From Streptomyces halobius (lineage in GTDB: Bacteria > Actinomycetota > Actinomycetes > Streptomycetales > Streptomycetaceae), in contig NZ_CP086322.1 of the NCBI RefSeq assembly GCF_023277745.1, positions 8,742,001 to 8,806,000 of the forward strand: a stretch of 64,000 nucleotides of DNA, read 5' to 3'. Below are positions 36,125-43,710 of this stretch, one piece after another (the first letter of the stretch is position 1; each line of letters begins with the position of its first letter). A program made the translations under genes and the position numbers. The notes under the pieces were generated by a model. The model worked only from the letters and a program-made list of their open reading frames with translations. It was not told the DNA's origin and did no database searches.

Positions 36125-36830
36125 CGCCTGCCACGGCATAAGCGGGGACGCGTCTTCCTGCCCGCCTCCACTCAGTGTGAACCCCCCTGCCCCACCTGCC
36201 CGTTCTCCCCGGGAAGCGGCGGGTAGGTCACACGCTCCGAACGCTCCCCAGCGGTCGTCTTGCCCGAGCCGTTGCTGCCCACCAGCGCGACGAAGCCCCG
36301 AACCGGGCGCTCTCCGGGCCGACGCCGGCAGGCAGTCGTCCCCCTCGGTGCGGGATGCCGCTTTCCTGCCCATGCGCCACCTTCCGTGCCGTACCTCGGT
36401 CCTCCCACTATGGATGGCCGGGCACGCGGGCGGCTCGTCATGAAAGGACCGGTCACGGACGAGCACTGGCCGGACAGCCGCCGGTCACGGACGATCACGG
36501 GTCACGAACAACGGCTGGAGGTGACGCCGCGGTCGGCCTGCTCAGCGATCAGGTCCTCGATGACAGGCGCGCAGTGCGTCAGCGACCAACGCCGACAACG
36601 ATATGCCCGACTCGGGATCGGCGTCGACTTTCACGCCCCAGCCGCCGGCTGCTCCTGTGAGGGACAGCCGTTGCGGTCGGGAGACGGTGTTGAGGGTGAG
36701 GCGGAGGAGGTCGTCGGCCCAGTTGACGAGCCGGCCGACGCAGGTTGGAGTCCGCCCGCACCCGGGTGATCTGCGGTCTGAACCCGGGCCCCTGCGGCCG
36801 TGCCCCCGAGCCCCTTGGCATCCTGTAGGC
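36125..36830. other. Gene-poor stretch of about 700 bases
   Basis: No complete gene is supported. A lone minus-strand peptide ALVGSNGSGKTT (about 36253-36303) looks like an ABC-ATPase Walker A but has no domain around it. The rest carries only shadow frames. It may be decayed DNA. Confidence 0.45.
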
Positions 36831-38270
36831 ATGACGAATCAGGCCGGGCGCGATACGGCAGTAGTGGTGGGGGCCGGGCCGAACGGGCTCGCGGCGGCGG
36901 TCACGCTGGCGCGGAGCGGGCTCCCGGTGACCGTGTTCGAGGCGGCCGACGAGATCGGCGGCGGCACCCGGAGCGGTGAACTGGACGTGCCGGGCGTGCT
37001 GTTCGACCACTGCTCGTCGACGCATGTGATGGGCGCCGGCTCGCCGTTCCTGCGGACGCTCGATCTCGCGGCGTACGGGCTGGAATGGCGCTGGCCCGAG
37101 GTCGATCTGGCCCACCCGGTGGACTCGGGCGAGGCCGGGGCGCTCTACCGGTCGGTCGAGCGGACGGCAGAGGAGCTCGGCGCCGACGGACGGGCCTGGC
37201 GGCGGCTGTTCGGACCGCTGGCCGCCGACGCCCAGGAGCTGACCGAAGAGGTCATGCGGCCGGTGCTGCATCTGCCCCGGCATCCGCTCCGGCTCGCCCG
37301 CTTCGGGATGCACGCCCTGCAGCCCGCCACCCTCGTCGCACGCCGCTTCCGGACCGCGGCGGCCCGGGGCCTCTTCGGCGGGGTGGCGGCCCATCTGTAC
37401 GGACGGCCGCTGACGCAGCCGTTCGCCGCGTCCGTAGGACTCCTGATCATCGCGGCCGGGCACCGCTACGGCTGGCCGGTGGCCACGGGCGGATCCCGCG
37501 CCATCACCGATGCGCTGGCCGCGCTGCTCACCGCATCGGGCGGTCGGATCGAGACCGGCGTACGGGTCCGCTCGCTCGGCCAACTTCCACCCGCCGCGAC
37601 GGTGTTGCTCGATCTGTCGCCGGCCGCGGCCGCCACCGTGATCGGCGACCGGCTGCCACCCCGCGTACGCCGCGCCTACCGCCGCTACCGGCATGCCCCC
37701 GGTGCGTTCAAGCTCGATCTGGCGGTCGAGGGCGGGGTGCCCTGGCACGACGAGGTCTGCCGCCGGGCCGGGACCGTGCACCTCGGCGGCGGTTTCGAGG
37801 AGATCGCGCACACGGAGCGGGAGGTGTGCCGGGGGCGGTTGCCCGAGCGGCCGTTCGTGCTGGTCTCCCAGCAGTACCTCGCCGACCCCGGCCGCTCCGC
37901 CGGCGACATCCACCCCGTCTCCGCGTACGCGCATGTGCCGCACGGCTACCCCGGCGACGTCACCGCCGCGATCCTCGCGCAGTTCGAGCGCTTCGCACCG
38001 GGAACCCGTGACCGCATCGTCGCCGCCACCGCCACCTCGACCGCGGCGTTCGCACGCGACAACGCCAACTTCGTCGGCGGTGACATCATCGGCGGCGACA
38101 ACACCCCGCTGCGGCTGACGATGCGCCCACGGATCGCCCTCGACCCGTACAGCACGGGCGTACCGGGCGTCTATCTCTGCTCCGCCGCCACCCCACCGGG
38201 CGCCGGCGCCCACGGCATGAGCGGGCACAACGCCGCCCGGTCAGCGCTGCGGGCGCTCGGGCTCGGGTGA
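36831..38270 (+). CDS. Phytoene-desaturase-like NAD(P)/FAD-dependent oxidoreductase
   Basis: 479 residues, ATG start (MTNQAGRD). The N-terminal Rossmann motif is VVVGAGPNGLAAAVTLARSGLPVTVFEA, followed by the flavin-amine-oxidase/CrtI-like signature EIGGGTRSGELDVPG. The C-terminus has the second FAD stretch GVYLCSAATPPGAGAHGMSG. Proteins of this kind range from carotenoid desaturases to uncharacterised oxidases. No carotenoid genes are nearby, so the substrate is unknown. No signal peptide. A hairpin separates it from the convergent SapA-like gene. Confidence 0.88.
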   Translation: MTNQAGRDTAVVVGAGPNGLAAAVTLARSGLPVTVFEAADEIGGGTRSGELDVPGVLFDHCSSTHVMGAGSPFLRTLDLAAYGLEWRWPEVDLAHPVDSGEAGALYRSVERTAEELGADGRAWRRLFGPLAADAQELTEEVMRPVLHLPRHPLRLARFGMHALQPATLVARRFRTAAARGLFGGVAAHLYGRPLTQPFAASVGLLIIAAGHRYGWPVATGGSRAITDALAALLTASGGRIETGVRVRSLGQLPPAATVLLDLSPAAAATVIGDRLPPRVRRAYRRYRHAPGAFKLDLAVEGGVPWHDEVCRRAGTVHLGGGFEEIAHTEREVCRGRLPERPFVLVSQQYLADPGRSAGDIHPVSAYAHVPHGYPGDVTAAILAQFERFAPGTRDRIVAATATSTAAFARDNANFVGGDIIGGDNTPLRLTMRPRIALDPYSTGVPGVYLCSAATPPGAGAHGMSGHNAARSALRALGLG

Positions 38271-38319
38271 GTTCCCCAATTCTCCGGCGTTGCGGGCCGC
38301 TGGGGTGGGCTCCCTATCC

Positions 38320-38344
38320 TCCCCGGCGCTGCAGGCGCCGGGGA
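38320..38344. terminator. Bidirectional terminator between the FAD oxidoreductase and SapA-like genes
   Basis: Perfect 10-bp stem TCCCCGGCGC / GCGCCGGGGA with a five-base loop, in the 105-base convergent spacer. Confidence 0.7.
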
Positions 38345-38375
38345 CGGGAATGAGCCCGCACTCTCCGATCGCCCG

Positions 38376-38831
38376 TCAGCGGTGCGTCACGGCACCGGCC
38401 GCCATCCGGCCGCAGTTCGAGCCGGACACGCTGACGCTGACGGTCTCGATGGTGCCGCCCCAGTCGACGCACACGCCCTTTGCCGGCAGATACACCGGAC
38501 CGGCGTAGGAGGTGTATTCACCGCTGTCGAATACCGGGTCGGAACTCCCGTCGGTCGGGCCGAGATAGGTATACATGTAGGTCGGCGTTCCGGGGCTGTT
38601 CCGCACCGTCACGACACAGTTCTTTCCGGTCTTCGCGCTGTACGTGAGATACACGGTCCCCTTTCCGGTGACCGGTACCGAATTCACTACGCGGTAGTCG
38701 CCTCCGCATGCGCCGTTGTACGTGGCGGTGGCGCCCGCCGGAGCGGCGGTTGCTGTGGTGGCCATGGCCATGGTGGCGATTCCGGCAACGGCGAGTACCG
38801 CGGATCCTGCGACGGCATGTGAACGCTTCAT
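38376..38831 (-). CDS. Spore-associated protein A (SapA)-like secreted protein
   Basis: 151 residues, ATG start (MKRSHAVAGS). A Sec signal peptide ends at about 29 (TATAAPAG). The mature part has YNGACGGDYRVVNSVPV, GTVYLTYSAKTGKNCVV, SYAGPVYLPAKGVCVDWGG and SNCGRM: a small all-beta domain with four Cys, likely two disulfides. This pattern matches SapA, a protein found on S. coelicolor spores, whose function is not established. Confidence 0.78.
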   Translation of the reverse strand: MKRSHAVAGSAVLAVAGIATMAMATTATAAPAGATATYNGACGGDYRVVNSVPVTGKGTVYLTYSAKTGKNCVVTVRNSPGTPTYMYTYLGPTDGSSDPVFDSGEYTSYAGPVYLPAKGVCVDWGGTIETVSVSVSGSNCGRMAAGAVTHR

Positions 38832-39154
38832 GGGAATACCCCCGTCGGGTGGTGTGCCTCGGGTGGTCATTTCGAAGCGTTAGACACGGGGCACACGGGG
38901 ATGGTTGTACCGCAACGCCGTGAATAGTCCGCAGTGGTACCGGAGTTGGCCCGAACTCAGCGAAGAGCGCGGAGATGGTGCCGTAATCCCGGGCGTGGTC
39001 GGTAGGGGCTCTGAGCTGGCCGGACCGGGCGGATCCGGGCGCGAAAAACAGCCGGCCCCGGCGCCTTGCCCAGCGTCGGGAACCGGCCGTGCACGGGGGC
39101 CGTGGGATCCGCGGGGTCTGCGGAATCCCGGGGATCCCGGGTATTCCGCGGCCA
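38832..39154. other. Spacer with the SapA-like promoter
   Basis: About 320 bases. It should hold the minus-strand promoter of the SapA-like gene and the 3' end of the GH25 transcript. A GGGATCC-rich stretch at 39105-39145 contains small repeats. No gene is seen. Confidence 0.4.
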
Positions 39155-40024
39155 TCAGCCGTTCGCGAGGGCCTGGAGCCGGTCGAACGCGCCGTTGAAG
39201 CGGTTGCGGTCTCCGACCGGCTTGCCCGAGGAGGTGTGCTGCCAGATGGTGTGGAACCGCCAGCCGGCGGGCAGCGGCCCGACGGAGCTGCCGTAGCGGG
39301 GGATCCACAGCGGGTTCGTCTTGCCGAAGCGGTTCGAATTGCCGGTGCAGGCTTTCCACCAATTGGTCGAGGTGTAGATCACCGCGTCCCGGCCGGTCTT
39401 CGCCCGGTAGGTCCGGAAGAAGTCCGCGATCCAATTGACCATCGCCGAACGGCTCTTGCCGTAGCAGCTGGCCCCGTAGGGGTTGTACTCCATGTCGAGC
39501 GCGCCGGGCAGCGTCCGGCCGTCCCGGGACCAGGCGCCGCCATGGGCCGCGAAGTACCTCGCCTGCTCGGCGCCGCTGGAGTGGTCCGGCAGGGCGAAGT
39601 GGTACGCGCCATGGATCATGTGGGCGTTGTACGCGCCCTTGTACTGGTGTGCGAAGTACGGGTTCTTGTAGCTGGTCCCCTCGGTGGCCTTCACATACGC
39701 GAAACGCACCCCGCTCTTGCGCAGCACCCGCCAGGAGACGTGGCCGTTGTGGCTGGAGACATCGACCCCGGCCACGGCCTTGGCGGTGCCGCCCCGGGGC
39801 TCGGCGCCGTCGATGGGGTCGTCCCCATCGCCCCCCTCGTGGGCGGCGATGGTCGACCCCAGCCAGTCCCGCTCGGGGTGGGCGGGTCTCTTGCCCGCGT
39901 CCGACGACGCCCCAGCGGTGCCGGTCAGCGCGAGGGGCAGAACGAGCACGGAGAGAAGAGAAACGAGAGTTCCGGCCGCGATGGGGAGGTGACGGCGGGC
40001 CGGACCGGATCTGCGCAAGGGCAT
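39155..40024 (-). CDS. Secreted lysozyme/N-acetylmuramidase, glycoside hydrolase family 25
   Basis: 289 residues with an N-terminal export signal (basic RRSGPARR, then a hydrophobic stretch ending near AGA). The GH25 barrel shows VAGVDVSSHNGHVSWRVL with the first catalytic Asp, FAYVKATEGTSYKNP, HGAYHFALPD, LPGALDMEYNPYG (catalytic D-x-E) and VIYTSTNWWKACTGN. It cleaves the MurNAc-GlcNAc bond of peptidoglycan outside the cell, for wall remodelling or attack on other bacteria. Neighbours are other wall enzymes. Confidence 0.93.
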   Translation of the reverse strand: MPLRRSGPARRHLPIAAGTLVSLLSVLVLPLALTGTAGASSDAGKRPAHPERDWLGSTIAAHEGGDGDDPIDGAEPRGGTAKAVAGVDVSSHNGHVSWRVLRKSGVRFAYVKATEGTSYKNPYFAHQYKGAYNAHMIHGAYHFALPDHSSGAEQARYFAAHGGAWSRDGRTLPGALDMEYNPYGASCYGKSRSAMVNWIADFFRTYRAKTGRDAVIYTSTNWWKACTGNSNRFGKTNPLWIPRYGSSVGPLPAGWRFHTIWQHTSSGKPVGDRNRFNGAFDRLQALANG

Positions 40025-40210
40025 CGCGAGCCTCCGAGGGCCTTCGGTTGGGTCAGTTCCGACAGATTTTGAGCAGATTCCTGCCGATAAGAAGACTTAT
40101 ACGCTGAACTGACTGCATCCGTTCCCCTTACAAGCCGTCAGGCGGCTGACCGGTGGGGCTGTCTCACTCGACCGGACGTCAGCTGCGGGGGTGTGCCGCA
40201 CCCATGCGAA

Positions 40211-40239
40211 AGCGGGTCCCGGCAGTGCCGGGACCCGCT
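40211..40239. terminator. Terminator 1 downstream of the first SLT gene
   Basis: Near-perfect 14-bp inverted repeat AGCGGGTCCCGGCA / TGCCGGGACCCGCT around a single base. In RNA it would form about an 11-12-bp stem with a small loop. Confidence 0.65.
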
Positions 40240-40244
40240 CCGTT

Positions 40245-40278
40245 GCGCAGCGGCGAACGCGCCTTTCCGCCGCTGCGC
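40245..40278. terminator. Terminator 2 downstream of the first SLT gene
   Basis: 10-bp stem GCGCAGCGGC / GCCGCTGCGC with a 14-base loop, in tandem with the hairpin at 40211-40239. Confidence 0.55.
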
Positions 40279-40338
40279 CACGGCCTACGCCGACTCGGTC
40301 GGCGCATTCGTCTCGTCGTTCATGCCCACTGCTGCATC

Positions 40339-40682
40339 CGGCTCAGTATGCGGAGTTGACGTTGTCGATGGAGCCGTAGCGGTCGGCGGCGTAGTTGGCC
40401 GCGGCGGTGATGTTGGCGACGGGGTCGGTGAGGTGATGGGGGGTGCCGGGGACGTGGTAGGCGTCGAAGGTGGGCTGGATGACCTGGAGGAGGCCTTTGG
40501 AGGGGATGCCGTTGATGGCGTTGATGTCCCAGTCGTTGACGGCGTTGGGGTTGCCGCTGGATTCGCGCATGATGTTGCGGTGGAGGCCCTCGTAGGTGCC
40601 GGGGATGTCGTGGGTCTTCATGATGTCGAGGGCTTCGCGGATCCAGCCGTCGAGGTTGTTCGCGTACCGCTTCGGCGCGGCC
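40339..40682. repeat. 344-bp identical repeat, copy A
   Basis: Bases 40339-40682 equal 42171-42514 without a mismatch as far as I can read, same orientation, offset 1832. They cover the whole transglycosylase domain including wobble positions, while the 5' halves of the genes differ clearly. This points to recent gene conversion or recombination. Confidence 0.9.
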
Positions 40683-41005
40683 GTGCGCTCGCTGGAGCGG
40701 CTGGCCTCCTGCTCCGCCGCGCGGTCCTGCTCGGCGACGGCGGTCACCTTCACCCGGTCGGCCACGGACTGCACGGCCTTGCTCTCGGTCGTGGTGTCGG
40801 CGGCCTTGGCCTTCGCGACGGGCAGACCGTTGGCGCTCACCGGCTGCACGATCGAGGCACGCGAGGGAGCGGCATGAGCGGTGCCGGGGCTCGCGGTGAC
40901 GCTCAGCGCCGTGGTGGCACCCGCGGCGAGGAGAACGGCGGTGGCGACCGTGTGGGTGCGGGTGATCCGGGCGATACGCGCGGAGCGGGGCAGGGTAAAG
41001 GGCAT
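40343..41005 (-). CDS. Secreted transglycosylase SLT domain protein, copy 1
   Basis: 220 residues, ATG start (MPFTLPRSARIARI). A Sec signal peptide ends near AHAAPS, followed by an Ala/Lys-rich linker. From about residue 112 comes an SLT-type lytic transglycosylase domain, with catalytic Glu in NIMRESSGNP, then INGIPSKGLLQVIQPTFDAY and NITAAANYAADRYGS. It should cleave the glycan strand of peptidoglycan. The last 344 bases are identical to the paralogue at 42175-42912. A conserved leader and promoter block lie upstream. Confidence 0.9.
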   Translation of the reverse strand: MPFTLPRSARIARITRTHTVATAVLLAAGATTALSVTASPGTAHAAPSRASIVQPVSANGLPVAKAKAADTTTESKAVQSVADRVKVTAVAEQDRAAEQEASRSSERTAAPKRYANNLDGWIREALDIMKTHDIPGTYEGLHRNIMRESSGNPNAVNDWDINAINGIPSKGLLQVIQPTFDAYHVPGTPHHLTDPVANITAAANYAADRYGSIDNVNSAY

Positions 41006-41141
41006 GTGGGAGTGGCCTCTTCCAGGTGCTGGGACGGGCAGCGGCCTTCGGTGGCGCGTCAGGTCCGAGATTCATGGCCGCGTTCGCCGTCAGGACGGAA
41101 TTCGCCGGCTCGTTCCCGGTGCTGCCCGAACCATGTTTAGC
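41006..41141 (-). promoter_or_regulatory. Conserved structured leader of SLT copy 1 (possible c-di-AMP/ydaO riboswitch)
   Basis: From GCTAAAC (41135-41141) to the start codon, the leader aligns over about 136 bases with that of copy 2. Shared blocks include GCACCG-GA-CGAGCCGGCGA, GACGGCGAACGCGGCCATGA and ACGCGCC-CCGAAGGCC. ydaO-type c-di-AMP riboswitches commonly precede Streptomyces wall-hydrolase genes, and the GAGCC / GAAT / CCGAAGGC layout is suggestive, but I cannot confirm the fold. Confidence 0.45.
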
Positions 41142-41170
41142 GAGGGCCCTGAAGCGTGGCAACGGTGTGA

Positions 41171-41207
41171 TGTACTACCGAGCTTCGTGAGATGGACAGA
41201 AATGTCC
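41171..41207 (-). promoter_or_regulatory. Conserved promoter block of SLT copy 1
   Basis: On the minus strand GGACAT is followed after 24 bases by TAGTACA within ACGAAGCTCGGTAGTACA. Copy 2 has the same words at the same spacing (43081-43117). TAGTAC is a plausible -10 box placing the transcript start just before the leader. Confidence 0.5.
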
Positions 41208-41851
41208 GAAGCTGTGGGATCTTCCAGGGGTATATGGCCCGTGCGACTCGACTAAGCACGTTCGTAAGTGATGTGCGTCCTGTGCCCTGCATCACCTGGT
41301 GGGGCCTCAAGGTCCCCTCGGTGGACCCGTTGAAGTGGCCCGGCTCACGTGCGGATTACATCCTTCGGGTCGCTCGACTCCCCGGAGCGGAGCGGCAAAG
41401 ATCGATTTCCGGCTGTGGGCGCAAGCGAATGACCGGGGAATCCCCTAAAAGGGAGATCGGTATTCTCCGAAAGTGGCGCAGTTCACTTCAGGAGGCGCTT
41501 CGGGTGCCTTTCCCGCTCCCATTCCGCATTCAGTCCGTGTGCTTCCCTGTACGGGTGGTATTTCCGGCGCACCCCCGAAAGTGACGTGGGTCACTCAGTC
41601 GAATCGGGATCGGAATCGCGGAGCGCATCAGGGGACCGGAATCGCGGAGCAGGGTGGCCCGTCCGCGCCGCATGAGCGACAGCGGGGGCGGAGTGTGCCC
41701 CCACTCGGCCGTTCGTGAGGTCTGCCGCGCCGATACGGCGGCGTGGCTCATCCGTTCGTAGCAGCGTTGGGGCTCTCGAATGGCGGCGCGCCCGGCATTG
41801 ACGGAAAAGTGAGATCACGCACGGGAAATCACTCACCGTAAGGAGAAAGTC
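41208..41851. other. Upstream spacer of the small secreted gene and SLT copy 1
   Basis: About 640 bases without a supported gene. Near 41265-41290 the words TGATGTGCGTCCTGTGCCC match the equivalent position upstream of copy 2 (TGATTTACGTCCTGTGCCC at about 43179), so the duplication or shared control extends beyond the promoter. Nothing else is recognised. Confidence 0.4.
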
Positions 41852-42076
41852 ATGCTACGTCGTATGTCCGTCGTTCTCACCGGACTCGTTGTCGCGGGAT
41901 TCCTCACCTCGGGGGCCGCCGCGGCAGCCGACAGGTACGACCCGGAGGCCTCGTCAGCCTACCGGGCCCCCTCTCCCACCGGCTCGGCGCCGATGGAAAA
42001 CCGCGTGTTCAACGGTCTCCTCAGCGACACCCTCAATGGCCTGGTGGGTGGCCGGACCTACGGTCCGACCCGCTGA
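41852..42076 (+). CDS. Small secreted hypothetical protein
   Basis: 74 residues, ATG start with AAGGAGAAAG upstream. A signal peptide of about 29 residues (SVVLTGLVVAGFLTSGAAAAA) leaves a mature peptide of about 45: polar and Pro/Ser-rich, then NGLLSDTLNGLVGG. It has no Cys and no chaplin or rodlin signature, so its role is unknown. It lies between the two SLT genes on the opposite strand and ends before a strong bidirectional hairpin. The ribosome site and signal make it a credible gene. Confidence 0.7.
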   Translation: MLRRMSVVLTGLVVAGFLTSGAAAAADRYDPEASSAYRAPSPTGSAPMENRVFNGLLSDTLNGLVGGRTYGPTR

Positions 42077-42100
42077 CGTCCGTCCAGTCGCCGACCAAAG

Positions 42101-42139
42101 GCATGTGCCCTGCCCGCACGATGCGGGCAGGGCACATGC
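42101..42139. terminator. Bidirectional terminator between the small secreted gene and SLT copy 2
   Basis: Perfect 17-bp stem (GCATGTGCCCTGCCCGC and complement) with five-base loop ACGAT, in the convergent spacer. Confidence 0.85.
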
Positions 42140-42170
42140 TGTCCCGGCCGGACCGGCTCGCTGTCCGGGT

Positions 42171-42514
42171 CGGCTCAGTATGCGGAGTTGACGTTGTCGA
42201 TGGAGCCGTAGCGGTCGGCGGCGTAGTTGGCCGCGGCGGTGATGTTGGCGACGGGGTCGGTGAGGTGATGGGGGGTGCCGGGGACGTGGTAGGCGTCGAA
42301 GGTGGGCTGGATGACCTGGAGGAGGCCTTTGGAGGGGATGCCGTTGATGGCGTTGATGTCCCAGTCGTTGACGGCGTTGGGGTTGCCGCTGGATTCGCGC
42401 ATGATGTTGCGGTGGAGGCCCTCGTAGGTGCCGGGGATGTCGTGGGTCTTCATGATGTCGAGGGCTTCGCGGATCCAGCCGTCGAGGTTGTTCGCGTACC
42501 GCTTCGGCGCGGCC
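42171..42514. repeat. 344-bp identical repeat, copy B
   Basis: Identical to 40339-40682. It starts four bases beyond the stop codon of SLT copy 2 and ends inside the AAPK linker repeats, where the two genes diverge abruptly. Confidence 0.9.
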
Positions 42515-42912
42515 TTGGGTGCCGCCTTCGGCGCGGCCTTGGGCGCTGCCTTCGGTGCGGCCTTGGGTGCCGACAGGGCCTTGCGCTCGGTGGACCGGTT
42601 GGCCGCCTGCTCGGCGGTGTGCCCCTGCTGGGCGACGGCGGTGACCTTGATGCGGTCGCCGACGGAGGCGACGGTCCTGCGCTCGGTCGTGGTGTCGGCG
42701 GCCTCGGCCTTCACGGCGACGGGCAGGCCATTGGCGCTGACGGGCTTCACCGCGGCCGGCGCCTGGCCGGCGGATGCCGCCGCATTGCTCGGCCCCGCGG
42801 ACAGCGCAACGGCGGCGGCGCAGCCCGCAGTGGCCACCAGTGCCGCGGAGACCTTGTGCGTGCGACCGATGCGGGCAGCGCGGGCAGAGCGGGGCAGGGG
42901 GAAGCTGGGCAT
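42175..42912 (-). CDS. Secreted transglycosylase SLT domain protein, copy 2
   Basis: 245 residues, ATG start (MPSFPLPRSARAARI). It has a signal peptide and a linker that, unlike copy 1, contains six tandem AAPK units (about residues 115-138) before RYANNLDGW. The SLT domain is identical to copy 1, with catalytic Glu in RESSGNP. The longer linker probably lets the domain reach further into the wall. Same leader and promoter words as copy 1. Likely peptidoglycan lytic transglycosylase. Confidence 0.9.
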   Translation of the reverse strand: MPSFPLPRSARAARIGRTHKVSAALVATAGCAAAVALSAGPSNAAASAGQAPAAVKPVSANGLPVAVKAEAADTTTERRTVASVGDRIKVTAVAQQGHTAEQAANRSTERKALSAPKAAPKAAPKAAPKAAPKAAPKRYANNLDGWIREALDIMKTHDIPGTYEGLHRNIMRESSGNPNAVNDWDINAINGIPSKGLLQVIQPTFDAYHVPGTPHHLTDPVANITAAANYAADRYGSIDNVNSAY

Positions 42913-43051
42913 GCGGGAGTGACCTCTTCCAGGGGCTGGATGGCGGGGGAGGTGGCCTTCGGCGGCGCGTGAGGACCGAGGCTCATGGCCGCGTTCGCCG
43001 TCGGGCTGAGGTCGCCGGCTCGCTCTCGGTGCTACCGGAAACATGGTTAGC
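42913..43051 (-). promoter_or_regulatory. Conserved structured leader of SLT copy 2 (possible c-di-AMP/ydaO riboswitch)
   Basis: Aligned with the copy 1 leader, starting GCTAACC and containing AGCACCGAGAGCGAGCCGGC, GACGGCGAACGCGGCC and GCGCCGCCGAAGGCCA. Differences are scattered, unlike the perfect identity of the 3' coding halves, so the leader appears maintained by selection rather than by recent conversion. Confidence 0.45.
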
Positions 43052-43080
43052 GCCGGCCCGGGACGGAGGCAAAGATGCCT

Positions 43081-43117
43081 TGTACTACCCAGCTTCGTAG
43101 AAAAGGGGGCGATGTCC
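43081..43117 (-). promoter_or_regulatory. Conserved promoter block of SLT copy 2
   Basis: GGACAT, 24 bases, then TAGTACA in ACGAAGCTGGGTAGTACA, as for copy 1. Further upstream 43159-43177 is a near-palindrome CTACTAGGGCCCTTAGTAG not present in copy 1. Confidence 0.5.
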
Positions 43118-43586
43118 CTTGTCGTGCCCGATCTGTAAGGGCTGTGCCGGAATGATGTCTACTAGGGCCCTTAGTAGGTGATTTACGTCCTGTGCCCGGC
43201 CTCACCCGGGACCGCGCTGAGCGGCTCTCTTCCCGAGCCCCCGTGAGGTTGCCCGCGCCACACCGCGAAAAGCCGTTCCCCGCCCGCTCGGCCGCAGCCC
43301 CACGAATCGCCGGCACCCGGAAGCACCGGCGAGCTCACCGACCGTCCGCCCCTGGCTCCCCGGGGCCGACATTCCACCCCGGGCAGATCGCCGCCGCAGA
43401 AACCCGCCGGCTTCCCGTACGAAGGCGATCTCGCCCGCACCGAGCACCCGGCCGTCGCCCGCGCACGCGGCAGGGAGCCGGGCTCAGTGTGTGTCGGTGA
43501 CGAGGCGGGCTGACAAGACGGCGTTGTGCTCCGTGAGTTCGAGCACCACCAGCGTCGGCACCCCGGGCCCAGAGCACCCCCCGGCG
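43118..43586. other. Spacer with no supported gene
   Basis: Only shadow frames are seen. A minus-strand peptide ending LTEHNAVLSARLVTDTH (about 43486-43560) has protein-like composition but no start, ribosome site or recognised family. Confidence 0.4.
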
Positions 43587-43632
43587 CAGAGCCAGCCCCC
43601 GCTCAGGGCCAGAGCCAGCCCCCGCTCAGAGC
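43587..43632. repeat. 23-bp tandem repeat, two copies
   Basis: CAGAGCCAGCCCCCGCTCAG-GGC (43587-43609) is followed directly by a second copy with one change (43610-43632). Confidence 0.8.
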
Positions 43633-43651
43633 CGGCCCCTCGAGCAGATCA

Positions 43652-43694
43652 CCCCTCACCTGCGCCCAGGTGAGCCCCGGGCGCAGGTGAGGGG
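43652..43694. terminator. Terminator downstream of the ketosynthase gene
   Basis: Perfect 16-bp inverted repeat CCCCTCACCTGCGCCC / GGGCGCAGGTGAGGGG with an 11-base loop, 17 bases after the stop codon. Confidence 0.8.
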
Positions 43695-43710
43695 CTACGG
43701 GACGCGCGCC

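Noticed and set aside
36253..36303. Minus-strand peptide ALVGSNGSGKTT resembling an ABC-ATPase Walker A motif
   Set aside because: No Q-loop, signature motif or Walker B follows in any frame, and there is no start with a ribosome site. It is at most a remnant and could be chance.
43486..43560. Short peptide ending LTEHNAVLSARLVTDTH on the minus strand downstream of the ketosynthase
   Set aside because: No start codon with ribosome site, separated from the ketosynthase by a terminator, and no family recognised.
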